Of a stretch of 64,000 bases of DNA, positions 51,678 to 60,449 are shown piece after piece. The position numbers and the translations under genes are program-made. Where the stretch lies: NCBI GenBank assembly GCA_038043185.1, contig JBBTCO010000009.1, positions 1 to 64,000 of the forward strand, in the 5' to 3' direction. This DNA is from UBA5009 sp038043185. Lineage in GTDB: Bacteria > Bdellovibrionota > Bdellovibrionia > Bdellovibrionales > Bdellovibrionaceae. Each line of letters starts with the position of its first letter. Position 1 is the stretch's first letter. The notes under the pieces are model-generated. The model saw only the letters and a program-made list of their open reading frames with translations. It ran no database searches and was not told the DNA's origin.

Positions 51678-54332
51678 TCACTTAGTTTTCATGACATAAA
51701 CACCATCCCAGTCCAAGGGAGGGGGTTCTGAAACGTATTCATCACAACGTTCGATATACACGTCACACACCGGATCTGGGCCCGATTGGGCAATGATTTG
51801 TTTAAAAAGCTCTTTAGCTTCGATGAATTTTTTAGAAAGATACAAATCATAGGCTTTAATAAAATTAAGCAATTTTAACTTAAGTTTTTCGTCTGGCGGT
51901 CCTTCTTGTATTAGCTCATAAATTCTTACCGGGTCATTCTTTCCTTTAACACGGACTCGATCAATTTCCCGGGCCACGAATCGTTCTTTCACATCCTTAT
52001 AGGTAAATTCGCTGATAATAATTTTTGAACCATATTCTTTGTTTGTGCCTTCTAGACGAGAGGCCAGGTTCACGGAATCACCCATAACGGTGTAGCTTTG
52101 TACAATATTGGATCCCATGTTTCCAACGCTCATTTCACCCGTATTAATTCCAATCCCGATGTCGATAAAAGGCAGTCCTTCAGCAGCAAAGGTCTTCTGC
52201 AGCTCTTTGAGCTTCACCAGACTTTGCAAAGCGCAGCGACAGGCCTGAGCCGCATGATCAGGGGAATTGATCGGGGCTCCAAAAAAAGCCATAATGGCGT
52301 CACCCATATATTTGTCCAGAGTGCCTTTGTTGGCGAAAACAATTTCCGTCATTGGGGAAAGATAACGATTGAGCAGTTTAACTAATTCTTCTGGAGGCAA
52401 TTTTTCCGAGATTGTAGTGAATCCTCTGAGATCTGAAAAGAAAACACTCATGCGTTGTCTTCTTCCTCCGAGTTTAAGATTTTCTGATTCTTTTAAAAGC
52501 TCGTCAACGATGGCCGGCGAAACGTATTTTGAAAAAGTTGTCCGCAGTTCTTTTTTTGTTTTTTCCTCGGTAAAAAATCTAAAGATAGTTATTACAGAGT
52601 AAATCAGAATAAGAATTAAACTTAAAAAGATTCCTGAGGTTTTAATTTGCTGATGAACGAATAACCAGAAGTCGGTGATCACCGTGGCAAATAAAATAAT
52701 ATTCACCAAAACAAATGATTGCAAAGATGCCATGATCGAAAATGAAAACGACAAGCTAAGGCCAAGCAAAAGAATAAGAATAGGCAGCCAAGTCACTTCA
52801 TTGGAAACCATTTTTAAAAAATCTTTATCTAATAAATTAGCCAATGCGGTGAGGTGAATTTCGGGTCCAGGATAATTAGGTTCGGTAGGAGTATTACGCA
52901 AATCATAAAGAGCTCCGGCGGTGATCCCGATCATCAAATTTTTTCCAGCAAGAAAAGATTTTTTGTCAACGAGTTCCGAGCTAATGACCTTTTGTTGTGC
53001 AGAGCTTTTATTGGGTACACTTTTCAGAACCCTTAACGTATTTCGTTCTGTAAAGAGTTCTTTTGCTGGGACGTAGGGCAAACTCATTTGTGGGCCGTAA
53101 TAATTGATTAAGAGTTGCCCAGCACTATCCACAGGAAGTTCCACAATTTTCGTTTCAGGGTTCGTACTTGGATCAACAATGCTAAATTGTGTAATTGATT
53201 TCCGAGCACGGTTCTTTGATTTTTCAATTTTTACATCGGCCCGATAAGATTTTGCCAAAAGAAAAGATTGCAAAGCTAAGGACGGGATAAAACTGGAACC
53301 CATTTTATTTCCCGCACGGTAAAAGAGGGGATAGTGCCGTACGTAACCATCGGAATCCAATTTAGCGATAAAACTTGCGGTGTATTCAGTCGCCTGTTGA
53401 AAATTGGGAATATTCGGTGTCCATTCTGCATATTGAGGCACGGGATGCAACATTGATTCAGATTTAATTTTTTTAGAGAATTCATCCAAGGAAAGCTTGG
53501 ATAAATCAGCATTCGTACTCATAAATTTTTTGTAATGCTGTTCTAATTGTTGCCGATCTCCTGCCGCGATAAAACGATCTTGTGAGTCAAGCCATTCACT
53601 GCAGTATTCAAAGAGGGATTTAGTTTCTCGAGAGGATAAATAATTTTTTTGAAATTGCGTAAGGTCGTCAGGGGATTTTTTTTCATAATAATTGAGGAGA
53701 TTTTTTTGTTCATAACTTTGAACCTGGGAAAAGAAGGGTGAAAAAAGCTCATTCCAAGGAAGTTCTTCCAATGAATTAGCGGTAAGATCTTCAACTATAA
53801 AAGTGGGATTTAATTTTACGATTTCGCTTCCGCCAGTTTTCAGAAAAGCTTCTGAAATACAATAATCTTGATAGGCTTGGTGGTTTGAAATACTTTCGCT
53901 AAAAGTTCCCAGGATTATTCGATCTTTGTATTTCGAAATTACTTGAGCCATTTTATCATCGTTTTGCGGGGCTGCCTTTTCTGGTTCTGAAAAAATAATA
54001 TCAAAAGCGACAGATTTCGCACCATATCCAAGTAATTTTTCTGTAAGTTCCGCCATAAGATCACGGCTCCAAGGCCAGCGACCAATTTCGCGTATTGAGT
54101 CATCATCAATAGCAATCAATGCTACAGGTGCATCAGAATTTTTTTGCTTTCGATAGCGATACTTAATGTCGTTGTAGCGAAGATCGGCGGACTCGAGGGT
54201 TTCAAAAAAAGAATTTGGCGATCTTTGATGTTGAATTTGTCGATGAAAATCGAGATAAAAATATATCACGGTAGCTGCAACAACCGTAGTAAAGCTTCCT
54301 AATAAAAACGTTATTTTTTCATTTTTTGTCAT
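51678..54332 (-). CDS. CHASE2-domain class III nucleotidyl cyclase
   Basis: This is 884 residues. One N-terminal membrane helix (10-28) is followed by an extracytoplasmic CHASE2 domain (about 55-480; SIREIGRWPWSRDLMAEL, AKSVAFDIIFSEPEK), then three membrane helices (about 500-590) and a cytoplasmic cyclase domain (about 620-800). Metal-binding Asp634 (FFSDLRGF) and Asp678 (KYMGDAIMAFFG) are intact; Lys before YMGD favours ATP and hence cAMP. A 70-residue helical tail follows. It probably senses an envelope signal and makes a cyclic nucleotide. Confidence 0.9.
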   Translation of the reverse strand: MTKNEKITFLLGSFTTVVAATVIYFYLDFHRQIQHQRSPNSFFETLESADLRYNDIKYRYRKQKNSDAPVALIAIDDDSIREIGRWPWSRDLMAELTEKLLGYGAKSVAFDIIFSEPEKAAPQNDDKMAQVISKYKDRIILGTFSESISNHQAYQDYCISEAFLKTGGSEIVKLNPTFIVEDLTANSLEELPWNELFSPFFSQVQSYEQKNLLNYYEKKSPDDLTQFQKNYLSSRETKSLFEYCSEWLDSQDRFIAAGDRQQLEQHYKKFMSTNADLSKLSLDEFSKKIKSESMLHPVPQYAEWTPNIPNFQQATEYTASFIAKLDSDGYVRHYPLFYRAGNKMGSSFIPSLALQSFLLAKSYRADVKIEKSKNRARKSITQFSIVDPSTNPETKIVELPVDSAGQLLINYYGPQMSLPYVPAKELFTERNTLRVLKSVPNKSSAQQKVISSELVDKKSFLAGKNLMIGITAGALYDLRNTPTEPNYPGPEIHLTALANLLDKDFLKMVSNEVTWLPILILLLGLSLSFSFSIMASLQSFVLVNIILFATVITDFWLFVHQQIKTSGIFLSLILILIYSVITIFRFFTEEKTKKELRTTFSKYVSPAIVDELLKESENLKLGGRRQRMSVFFSDLRGFTTISEKLPPEELVKLLNRYLSPMTEIVFANKGTLDKYMGDAIMAFFGAPINSPDHAAQACRCALQSLVKLKELQKTFAAEGLPFIDIGIGINTGEMSVGNMGSNIVQSYTVMGDSVNLASRLEGTNKEYGSKIIISEFTYKDVKERFVAREIDRVRVKGKNDPVRIYELIQEGPPDEKLKLKLLNFIKAYDLYLSKKFIEAKELFKQIIAQSGPDPVCDVYIERCDEYVSEPPPLDWDGVYVMKTK

Positions 54333-54343
54333 GCTTATTTAAA

Positions 54344-54799
54344 TTAAGGTCTTTCCCATATTTGGGTTCGTCCTAAAAGTGAAAATCCTAAATACCCTCG
54401 TACTTTTAATTTTTTTCCTTCTTCGAGAAGTTCAATCTTACAGCTGTAGGTTTTGCCATTATTTGGATCCAATATTGTTCCATCATCCCATTTTGTTGGA
54501 TTTTTCTTTTTCATATCCCAAAGAATAGTCATGCCAATAACAAATTGGTCTTTTTTATCGCCGCTGCATTTATCACATTTAGGATTCTGATCTTCTTCTG
54601 GCTTTTTGAAAAGCTTGACGACTTTGCCGACAAGTTGTCCGTTTGCTTCAGTTATTTCGACAATTGATTTAGGCAAACCGGATTCATCATCAATGGTTTT
54701 CCATTGTCCAATTACGGTATTTTCGTTTGCCAGTGAGAACGGCATAAAGCCAATATTTATAAGTGAACTGATCAATGCAAATACAAAAAAGAACTTCAT
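54344..54799 (-). CDS. DUF2147-family secreted protein
   Basis: This is 151 residues with a signal peptide (1-24). The DUF2147 beta-barrel-like fold is recognised from IGQWKTIDDESGLPKSIVEI, WDDGTILDPNNGKTYSCKIEL and RGYLGFSLLGRTQIW. A CDKC motif lies in the middle loop. The family role is unknown. It precedes the cyclase gene by 12 bp on the same strand. Confidence 0.88.
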   Translation of the reverse strand: MKFFFVFALISSLINIGFMPFSLANENTVIGQWKTIDDESGLPKSIVEITEANGQLVGKVVKLFKKPEEDQNPKCDKCSGDKKDQFVIGMTILWDMKKKNPTKWDDGTILDPNNGKTYSCKIELLEEGKKLKVRGYLGFSLLGRTQIWERP

Positions 54800-54873
54800 A
54801 CTGTGCCCCTTGGTTTAAAGGAAGTAATCCGTTCTTATGTCATATTAGAATGAAAGGAAAAACAAGTCTAAAT

Positions 54874-56001
54874 TTAGAGAGTCTGAAGTCGCCCCGTCTT
54901 GAAATTACCAAGACTTGCCGGCTTCGCTGTAATCCATATTTTTGCATTTTCAATACGTTGAAGTTTTAAATAAGGATTCAAGATAATCTCATTCGAGTCA
55001 GGTATGAACACGTACTCATTTTTTTCACGCTGAAGATGTTGTCTTTGATCTTCAGGTTGGTCTTTGGGACCGTAAGTAACAACTAAGCTGTCAATATCTG
55101 GAGTATATCCTATAGAAAATTTTTGTGTAGCTACTCGACGTGTTAACAGATTCCCGAAGGAAGCTAATGTTTTTCCAAAATTATCTGAACATAAGTCTGC
55201 AAAAATAGCGTTGGATACGTCTAACAAGCTAGGAAAAGATTGAACAGGACCTTTGCCGTCTTTAGCACAATTTGCACTGTTATTTGACAGTTCAGGCAAG
55301 GCAGCTGCGATCAGTACTTTTGAACGATCTCCACCTTTTAATTTCACCAAGCGTTGATAAAAATCTTCGGCAGAAAGCCCAGGGGTTACATCGTCTGCAT
55401 CAGTTAAAAAGATCACAGCCAAGTGAGCATCTGGGAGATAGAAATCTTGATTTACATTATGATTTCGCTCGGGATCGGTTATCGCTAATACTGGCGAATA
55501 AGATTCTTCGGCTTCGGGACCCCATTGAACTCCAATTAAAACTGTTTTTTTAAGTACTTCCTTTGGATTCGGAGTATTTCGCGTTATATAAAGTTGCTTG
55601 TCAGCAGAATTCAGACCAACAAGGGGTACGAGTTCACCGAGAGCGTTCATCTTACGAACACCTGATGTTCCATAAACTTTAGTGTCATTTAAATATTTAG
55701 AATCATAGACTGGTACTACACCGATGCGATAATCAATTCGGGCATCATCAAAAAATTCATTAGCAAAAAGTTCGATATTTTCAGCCAGTTTAGCTTGGTA
55801 ACCCTTCATCGATCCCGAGTTATCAACAACGAAAAGAATATTTACCTGAGGATCAGGCAAAGAACCAGATTGACTCTCTTCTGTTGTCACTTTGCCAAAA
55901 GTTTCTGGCGTGTCTTGTCTCTGTGGAGATTTGACATCACAGGATTGCAGAATAAAAAACCCAGCTGAAAGAATTAAGAATTTAATCTGGATTGAATTCA
56001 T
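54874..56001 (-). CDS. vWA-domain lipoprotein (CglB-like candidate)
   Basis: This is 375 residues. The lipoprotein signal ends FILQSC (Cys21). A von Willebrand A domain starts at about residue 52 with a complete MIDAS start VVDNSGSMKG (Asp60, Ser62, Ser64), then AVIFLTDADDVTPG as the fourth-position Asp, so it should bind a divalent ion and a ligand like integrin I domains. The last 90 residues are beta-rich. It overlaps the preceding TPR gene (ATGA). In Myxococcus the gliding adhesin CglB is a vWA lipoprotein linked to the Glt outer-membrane complex; this gene holds the same kind of place here. Confidence 0.8.
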   Translation of the reverse strand: MNSIQIKFLILSAGFFILQSCDVKSPQRQDTPETFGKVTTEESQSGSLPDPQVNILFVVDNSGSMKGYQAKLAENIELFANEFFDDARIDYRIGVVPVYDSKYLNDTKVYGTSGVRKMNALGELVPLVGLNSADKQLYITRNTPNPKEVLKKTVLIGVQWGPEAEESYSPVLAITDPERNHNVNQDFYLPDAHLAVIFLTDADDVTPGLSAEDFYQRLVKLKGGDRSKVLIAAALPELSNNSANCAKDGKGPVQSFPSLLDVSNAIFADLCSDNFGKTLASFGNLLTRRVATQKFSIGYTPDIDSLVVTYGPKDQPEDQRQHLQREKNEYVFIPDSNEIILNPYLKLQRIENAKIWITAKPASLGNFKTGRLQTL

Positions 56002-56837
56002 AATTTTTTTACCTCAGTGTAATACGGACATTTTTGCGCTTTAACTTGATAATGACCCACTTCATCGAGCCAAACTTCTTCATTTGAAATAGGAAATGTA
56101 ATCGATTTATTAGCGTCAACTTTTTCAAATTTTAATTTTTCTTTTTTAGTTTTAGTATTTTCATCTAAAGTCATAACATTTTGAATCAGTTCGACTTCAA
56201 TAACTTTCATTTTTTTAAGATTTGTTTTGATTTCTTCTAAATCAATTGCTGCCAACTGGCGAAGTCGAGATTGTGCTTGTGACATTTGACCCGCTTTTAC
56301 AGAACTAATTAATTCTTTATCTCTAAAAAAATATCTTGGAAATTGGTCGGTCAATTTTCCCAGACTAATCATAGTGAGGTTAGCATCTTTAAGTTTATTC
56401 AAAACACTCCAGTGAGTTTCATTTAAGGGCTCTTCTTGAATTTTCTCTAGGGCATCTACTCGAGGAAGAATAATTTTTTTAAATGTGCTGATTTTTTTCA
56501 AAACATCTTTGTAAGCACAAATTTTCAAAGAAACAAATGTTGATAACATGTAGGTTTCCGGACCAACTTGCGCGGACCAAACCGGAGAAGCAATTGATTT
56601 TAAATCAGCTAAAGCTTCCTCATGTTTTCCTAATCGGGTTTTTGCCCAGGCTTTTTCTTCTAAAGATTCAAGCCAAAAATCAGAGTCCGACTTGACCTTC
56701 GAATATAAATCAATTGCGAGTTCAAGTTTATTTTTTTCATAAAGTGCACGCGCTTTATTCATAGTCGAAATGTCGCTATTGTTAGCAGCTTGTGCGTTTA
56801 AGCTTAAAAATGAAACGAGTAGCAAAAGTTTTACCAT
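55998..56837 (-). CDS. Periplasmic TPR-type protein (GltC-like candidate)
   Basis: This is 279 residues with a signal peptide (1-17). A TPR pair appears at residues 26-95 (ARALYEKNKLELAIDLYSKV, AWAKTRLGKHEEALADLKSI), followed by helical repeats and a C-terminal beta segment with a single Cys. It overlaps both neighbours. In the Myxococcus gliding machine a periplasmic TPR protein GltC accompanies GltA and GltB; the comparison is by order and type only. Confidence 0.7.
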   Translation of the reverse strand: MVKLLLLVSFLSLNAQAANNSDISTMNKARALYEKNKLELAIDLYSKVKSDSDFWLESLEEKAWAKTRLGKHEEALADLKSIASPVWSAQVGPETYMLSTFVSLKICAYKDVLKKISTFKKIILPRVDALEKIQEEPLNETHWSVLNKLKDANLTMISLGKLTDQFPRYFFRDKELISSVKAGQMSQAQSRLRQLAAIDLEEIKTNLKKMKVIEVELIQNVMTLDENTKTKKEKLKFEKVDANKSITFPISNEEVWLDEVGHYQVKAQKCPYYTEVKKL

Positions 56838-57565
56838 ATAAGTATCCCTAAGCTAGCTTGTGCTAGTACCTGACTTTGTTGACGTTTATCTGTCAAAAGC
56901 AAATCTTGATAACGATGGTAGCGAACTTCTAAACGAGTTGTTACTCGAGAACTAAGCCAAGTTCCTACACCGAGCGCTGCTGTGGTCAAATTTGTCGTTC
57001 CTGATAACAATTGGATCTGGCCATATCCTAAAGAAGTGTAAAGATCGAAATGCGCCACAGCTGCATCAAATAAATTCAATTTTCCATAAATAGGATAATA
57101 GCTGATTGTAGCTATTGTAGATTGAACTGGGTAATCAAGCGCTGGAAATTTCTCTGTGCAACCAGGTCCTGCCGCTTGACAAGACTGAACGCGGTCATAA
57201 ACAGCTGTTGCTTCTGAAGTTAGACTATTAAATGACTTTTGATGTTGAGCGCCAACAGACCAATGAGGATTGATATGGTATTCAAGCATAGCGCCACCGT
57301 TTTGTGTTTTCACATAACTGTCACCGCTACCCAAATAAGAGTAATTCATTCCCACTTCTACACGATTGTTGCGATCAACTAATCGATTTTGCACGATACG
57401 CACTTTTTGTTGAGTGTCGAGATTTCTAACTCGCTCAACGACTTCCTGATTATCGCCCAAGGTATCGAAATCTTTTTTAAGATTTCTGGATTTTGCGGCA
57501 ACTTGTGCTTGCGCCAAATTAATCGCGCAAATTAAGGTCAGTGTTAAAGTTAAAAGATGTTTCAT
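56831..57565 (-). CDS. Outer-membrane beta-barrel protein (GltA/B-type candidate)
   Basis: This is 244 residues with a signal peptide (1-20, ending AQA). After a 50-residue charged stretch come eight or so amphipathic strands (RVEVGMNYSYLGSG, AMLEYHINPHWSVGAQHQ, TIATISYYPIYGKLN, HFDLYTSLGYGQ, VTTRLEVRYHRYQDLL, LAQASLGILIW), ending in an aromatic residue as barrels do. This resembles the myxobacterial outer-membrane barrel family found with gliding genes. It overlaps both neighbours by a few bases. Confidence 0.75.
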   Translation of the reverse strand: MKHLLTLTLTLICAINLAQAQVAAKSRNLKKDFDTLGDNQEVVERVRNLDTQQKVRIVQNRLVDRNNRVEVGMNYSYLGSGDSYVKTQNGGAMLEYHINPHWSVGAQHQKSFNSLTSEATAVYDRVQSCQAAGPGCTEKFPALDYPVQSTIATISYYPIYGKLNLFDAAVAHFDLYTSLGYGQIQLLSGTTNLTTAALGVGTWLSSRVTTRLEVRYHRYQDLLLTDKRQQSQVLAQASLGILIW

Positions 57566-58896
57566 TTAGTCACTCCTTTTCCTTTTGAAGTGGGTTGTGC
57601 TTTTTTATCTGGGCACAATTCTTCATTGGAAAGAATATTTAATTCTTTTTCAAAACTTTGAGATTTAATTTTTTCACCAACGGTGTTTTCCACTTTAAAA
57701 GTGAGTTTTTTAACCGCTGCTGATCGCGAACATGTTGGTGTCCATGTTAACACACAGTTTTGTGATTCTTTATTTTGTTCAACAACAGGATCACATTTTA
57801 CACTTTTACTGCCAGTTAAAGATGAAATATGTTTAAGAGTATCTTTGAGTTCAGTTTTACCAAGACCATTAGCTGATTTAATCGAAAATTTAATTTGGCT
57901 TTCAACACCAGATTTAACTTCTTTTAAATTTTGATCTTCCCAAGTTAAAGTTGGAGCTTGAGCAGCGTAACGACCAGTGAAACAAACCTGAGGTTGTACT
58001 GAACCGGTATTACTTACGCTAATGGCTCTGATGTAGAAACAAACTTTTACTGATGATGATTGGGCATCAACATTTCCCTTACGATCACGATCATCGGCAA
58101 AACGTTCTGCATTTAAGATATAGTTGAATTTCCATCGAGTGGCGCCAATTTTTTGAATACTTTCTTTGCTTGTATCTTGCGTTAACATTGATGAACCATC
58201 AGCTACGAAAGCTTCCGTATTTGCATATCTAAAAGGTGTAACTTGGATTTCCGGAGTTCGTGGGTTTGTAGCACTGGCTGGATCTTCAATTTCAATTGAA
58301 AAAGGAATTTTCTGTCCTTCATCAACTCCATTTTCCAAAGACGTGTAATTTAAAATTTTTGGTTGGGCATTGTTGCGACTGATGAAGATAACAATTTTTT
58401 CTGGTTTTCCTGCAACCCCGATCAGTCTAGAGTCAGATGCTTCAGTAGGTGTAACAAGTATTTTCGTAGCTACTTCAGTGCCTTGCGCTCCTGGGGGAAT
58501 AATTCCCATTGGAGGTTTCCACATTAAGGCATAAATTCCTGGGGTTGATGTAACTTGAATTTTTGGTTGATCTTGAAGTGGGAAATCTAATAAGCTAACC
58601 GTAAAGTTACTTATTTTCGTCGATTTTGGACTAATTTTTATTAAAATTTGTCCCTCTTTTCCTTCAATTAAATTTCCACTTCGACTTTGATCAGATTCTC
58701 CCATTTCGACAGTAAAAAGATCTGGTATAATCTTTTGATCTTCTGACTGCGGTCCGCCTTCAGTCAAAGGCTCGCCCTTAACATCTTTGTATTTTTTCAA
58801 TGGATCGCTGCTTTGTCCACCACATCCTGGTAATAACATCAAAAGAGCAGCGCAAAGATGAACTCCAACTGCGATTTGTAAGAACTTCGTTTTCAT
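57562..58896 (-). CDS. Lipoprotein with Ig-like domains (gliding-type operon)
   Basis: This is 444 residues from the ATG at 58896, chosen because AGGAG precedes it and the lipobox LLPGC follows at residue 25; the frame is open to 58926. The mature part is beta-rich with repeating strand patterns (QGTEVATKILVTPTEASD, KIPFSIEIEDPASATNP, KSQNCVLTWTP) and five or six Cys. The C-terminus is Lys-rich. Large lipoproteins occur in gliding operons, but no orthologue is claimed. Confidence 0.7.
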   Translation of the reverse strand: MKTKFLQIAVGVHLCAALLMLLPGCGGQSSDPLKKYKDVKGEPLTEGGPQSEDQKIIPDLFTVEMGESDQSRSGNLIEGKEGQILIKISPKSTKISNFTVSLLDFPLQDQPKIQVTSTPGIYALMWKPPMGIIPPGAQGTEVATKILVTPTEASDSRLIGVAGKPEKIVIFISRNNAQPKILNYTSLENGVDEGQKIPFSIEIEDPASATNPRTPEIQVTPFRYANTEAFVADGSSMLTQDTSKESIQKIGATRWKFNYILNAERFADDRDRKGNVDAQSSSVKVCFYIRAISVSNTGSVQPQVCFTGRYAAQAPTLTWEDQNLKEVKSGVESQIKFSIKSANGLGKTELKDTLKHISSLTGSKSVKCDPVVEQNKESQNCVLTWTPTCSRSAAVKKLTFKVENTVGEKIKSQSFEKELNILSNEELCPDKKAQPTSKGKGVTK

Positions 58897-58938
58897 TTCA
58901 AAACTCCTTTGCAAGAAATCTTGCAATCATTTTCAATA

Positions 58939-60150
58939 TCAAGAATCGGTAACTCGTCTTAACACGAACGGGTAATTCACTTTTACAGTAACGCCACCTT
59001 GAGGTTTTGGAAATTTCCATGTTTTCAAGCGGTCACGGATACATGTTTCTGAAGGCTGATAATTCAAACTTGAATTGCCAACGTTGGCAGAGGTAACATA
59101 GCCCTCTGGTCCGATTAAGAATTTCATCGATACGCGACCAGATAATTTAGAATTTTTTTGCAGTCCCTTTTCGTAGCAAAAACGAACTTCACTTAAATGT
59201 CGTTGGATAACAGCGGCGATCTCGTTGCGATCTAAGCCACCTTCTGTCCATACTTCATTTTCGATAGGTTCAAAAAAAGATCCTGCAGAGCCAGCCAATT
59301 TAATTTCGCCGTAGCCACCTTGGCCGCCGCCTTTTCCTTTTGTACCATAGCCGCCAGCGCCATCAGCGCGATTGCCTGTTCCAACTGGGGCAGCAAAAAG
59401 TCCCTTAGCATACACTGCTGTTTGTACTCCGCCACTGCCTTGATCTCCGCCACGTCCAGGACCACGAGAAGTACGAGCTTGATCTAAACGTAAGCCGCCT
59501 CGTTGACTTGAATTTTGAACATTACCTAAAACAGCGAGGGCACCAACTTGATTGAGCTGCATGCTTTGTGATTTTTTACGAGCAAATTGATTTTTCACAA
59601 TTTTCTTTACAATTTTTTGCGGTTGAACAGATCTGCTAATAACTTTAGCTTTTGCAACCGGCATTTCAGAAGGTTTGACAATTTTTAATGGTTCAGTTTT
59701 TTCGCGGTCAATCACTTGGATAACACGAAGCTCTTCTTTTTCTTCTGCTTTGCGATTCAAGAAAAAACTGAGAACTAAAATGACAGAAAGTAATGCTCCG
59801 CCAACCAAAGAGGTTTTTTTCAACAACATGACGAATTTTTCGCTATCGTCTTCAGGCAAATCTTGGTTTTCTTGTACATCTACGATCTCTTCAACAAGAG
59901 TCAATTCAGAATTCGTAAATGAAAGCTTATGACGTTTCTTTTGTGTTAATTGATCTTTTTTCAAAGTTTCTAATAACTTATAGGCAATTTTATTCTTATC
60001 TAAAACGGATAAGTCAGAAACAACCTCCAAACGACGAGTGTCTTCGCGAAAAACGAAGTGAATAACTTCGGAATTACGAAGATCAGCTGGTAGTGCGCGA
60101 ACCGCTTGACCCTGATTATTTTCTAGAAAGTAAATAGACTGGGTTTTCAT
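58939..60150 (-). CDS. TonB-like protein with AgmX/PglI-type C-terminal domain (GltG/GltJ-like)
   Basis: This is 403 residues. A cytoplasmic domain of about 115 residues precedes one membrane helix (VGGALLSVILVLSFFL, about 133-148). The periplasmic part has a Lys/Val-rich TonB-like stretch (VKPSEMPVAKAKVISRSVQPQ), a long Gly-rich linker (about 220-290) and a C-terminal domain (GLDRNEIAAVIQRHLSEVRFCYEKGL, GRVSMKFLIGPEGYV, LKTWKFPKPQGG) typical of AgmX/PglI proteins. It should carry proton-motive energy from the ExbD-type motor to the outer membrane. It overlaps the next gene upstream by four bases. Confidence 0.88.
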   Translation of the reverse strand: MKTQSIYFLENNQGQAVRALPADLRNSEVIHFVFREDTRRLEVVSDLSVLDKNKIAYKLLETLKKDQLTQKKRHKLSFTNSELTLVEEIVDVQENQDLPEDDSEKFVMLLKKTSLVGGALLSVILVLSFFLNRKAEEKEELRVIQVIDREKTEPLKIVKPSEMPVAKAKVISRSVQPQKIVKKIVKNQFARKKSQSMQLNQVGALAVLGNVQNSSQRGGLRLDQARTSRGPGRGGDQGSGGVQTAVYAKGLFAAPVGTGNRADGAGGYGTKGKGGGQGGYGEIKLAGSAGSFFEPIENEVWTEGGLDRNEIAAVIQRHLSEVRFCYEKGLQKNSKLSGRVSMKFLIGPEGYVTSANVGNSSLNYQPSETCIRDRLKTWKFPKPQGGVTVKVNYPFVLRRVTDS

Positions 60151-60449
60151 TTTGTGTCCCTGTATGATTTTGTTTTTTCAATGCGATCGTCGAAATTTTT
60201 TCGAACTCCAATAAGCGCATCGATATTTTTTTCATTTTCAACAGTTGATACGGATTCAAAAGGCATTTGGTACTGACCATTCACCATTTGGTCTCCGAAT
60301 TGAGCATCGGTAGTCAGCTTAGTTGCTGACGAAGCTTTTGATGCAGCATCTGCTTTTGCAGGCGCAGCTTTAACTGCCTTTTTTGCTGCTAAAACTTCAT
60401 TTGCATAAAGTGATAACAAAAGTGTTAATAAAACGAATCCGATTTTCAA
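60147..60449 (-). CDS. Small periplasmic protein in the gliding-type operon (hypothetical)
   Basis: This is 100 residues with a signal peptide (1-21), an Ala/Lys-rich stretch (KKAVKAAPAKADAASKASS), then a conserved-looking helical half (FGDQMVNGQYQMPFE, VRKNFDDRIEK). It overlaps both neighbours by four bases. A small protein is often found at this place between the TPR and TonB-like genes in related operons; its role is unknown. Confidence 0.7.
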   Translation of the reverse strand: MKIGFVLLTLLLSLYANEVLAAKKAVKAAPAKADAASKASSATKLTTDAQFGDQMVNGQYQMPFESVSTVENEKNIDALIGVRKNFDDRIEKTKSYRDTK

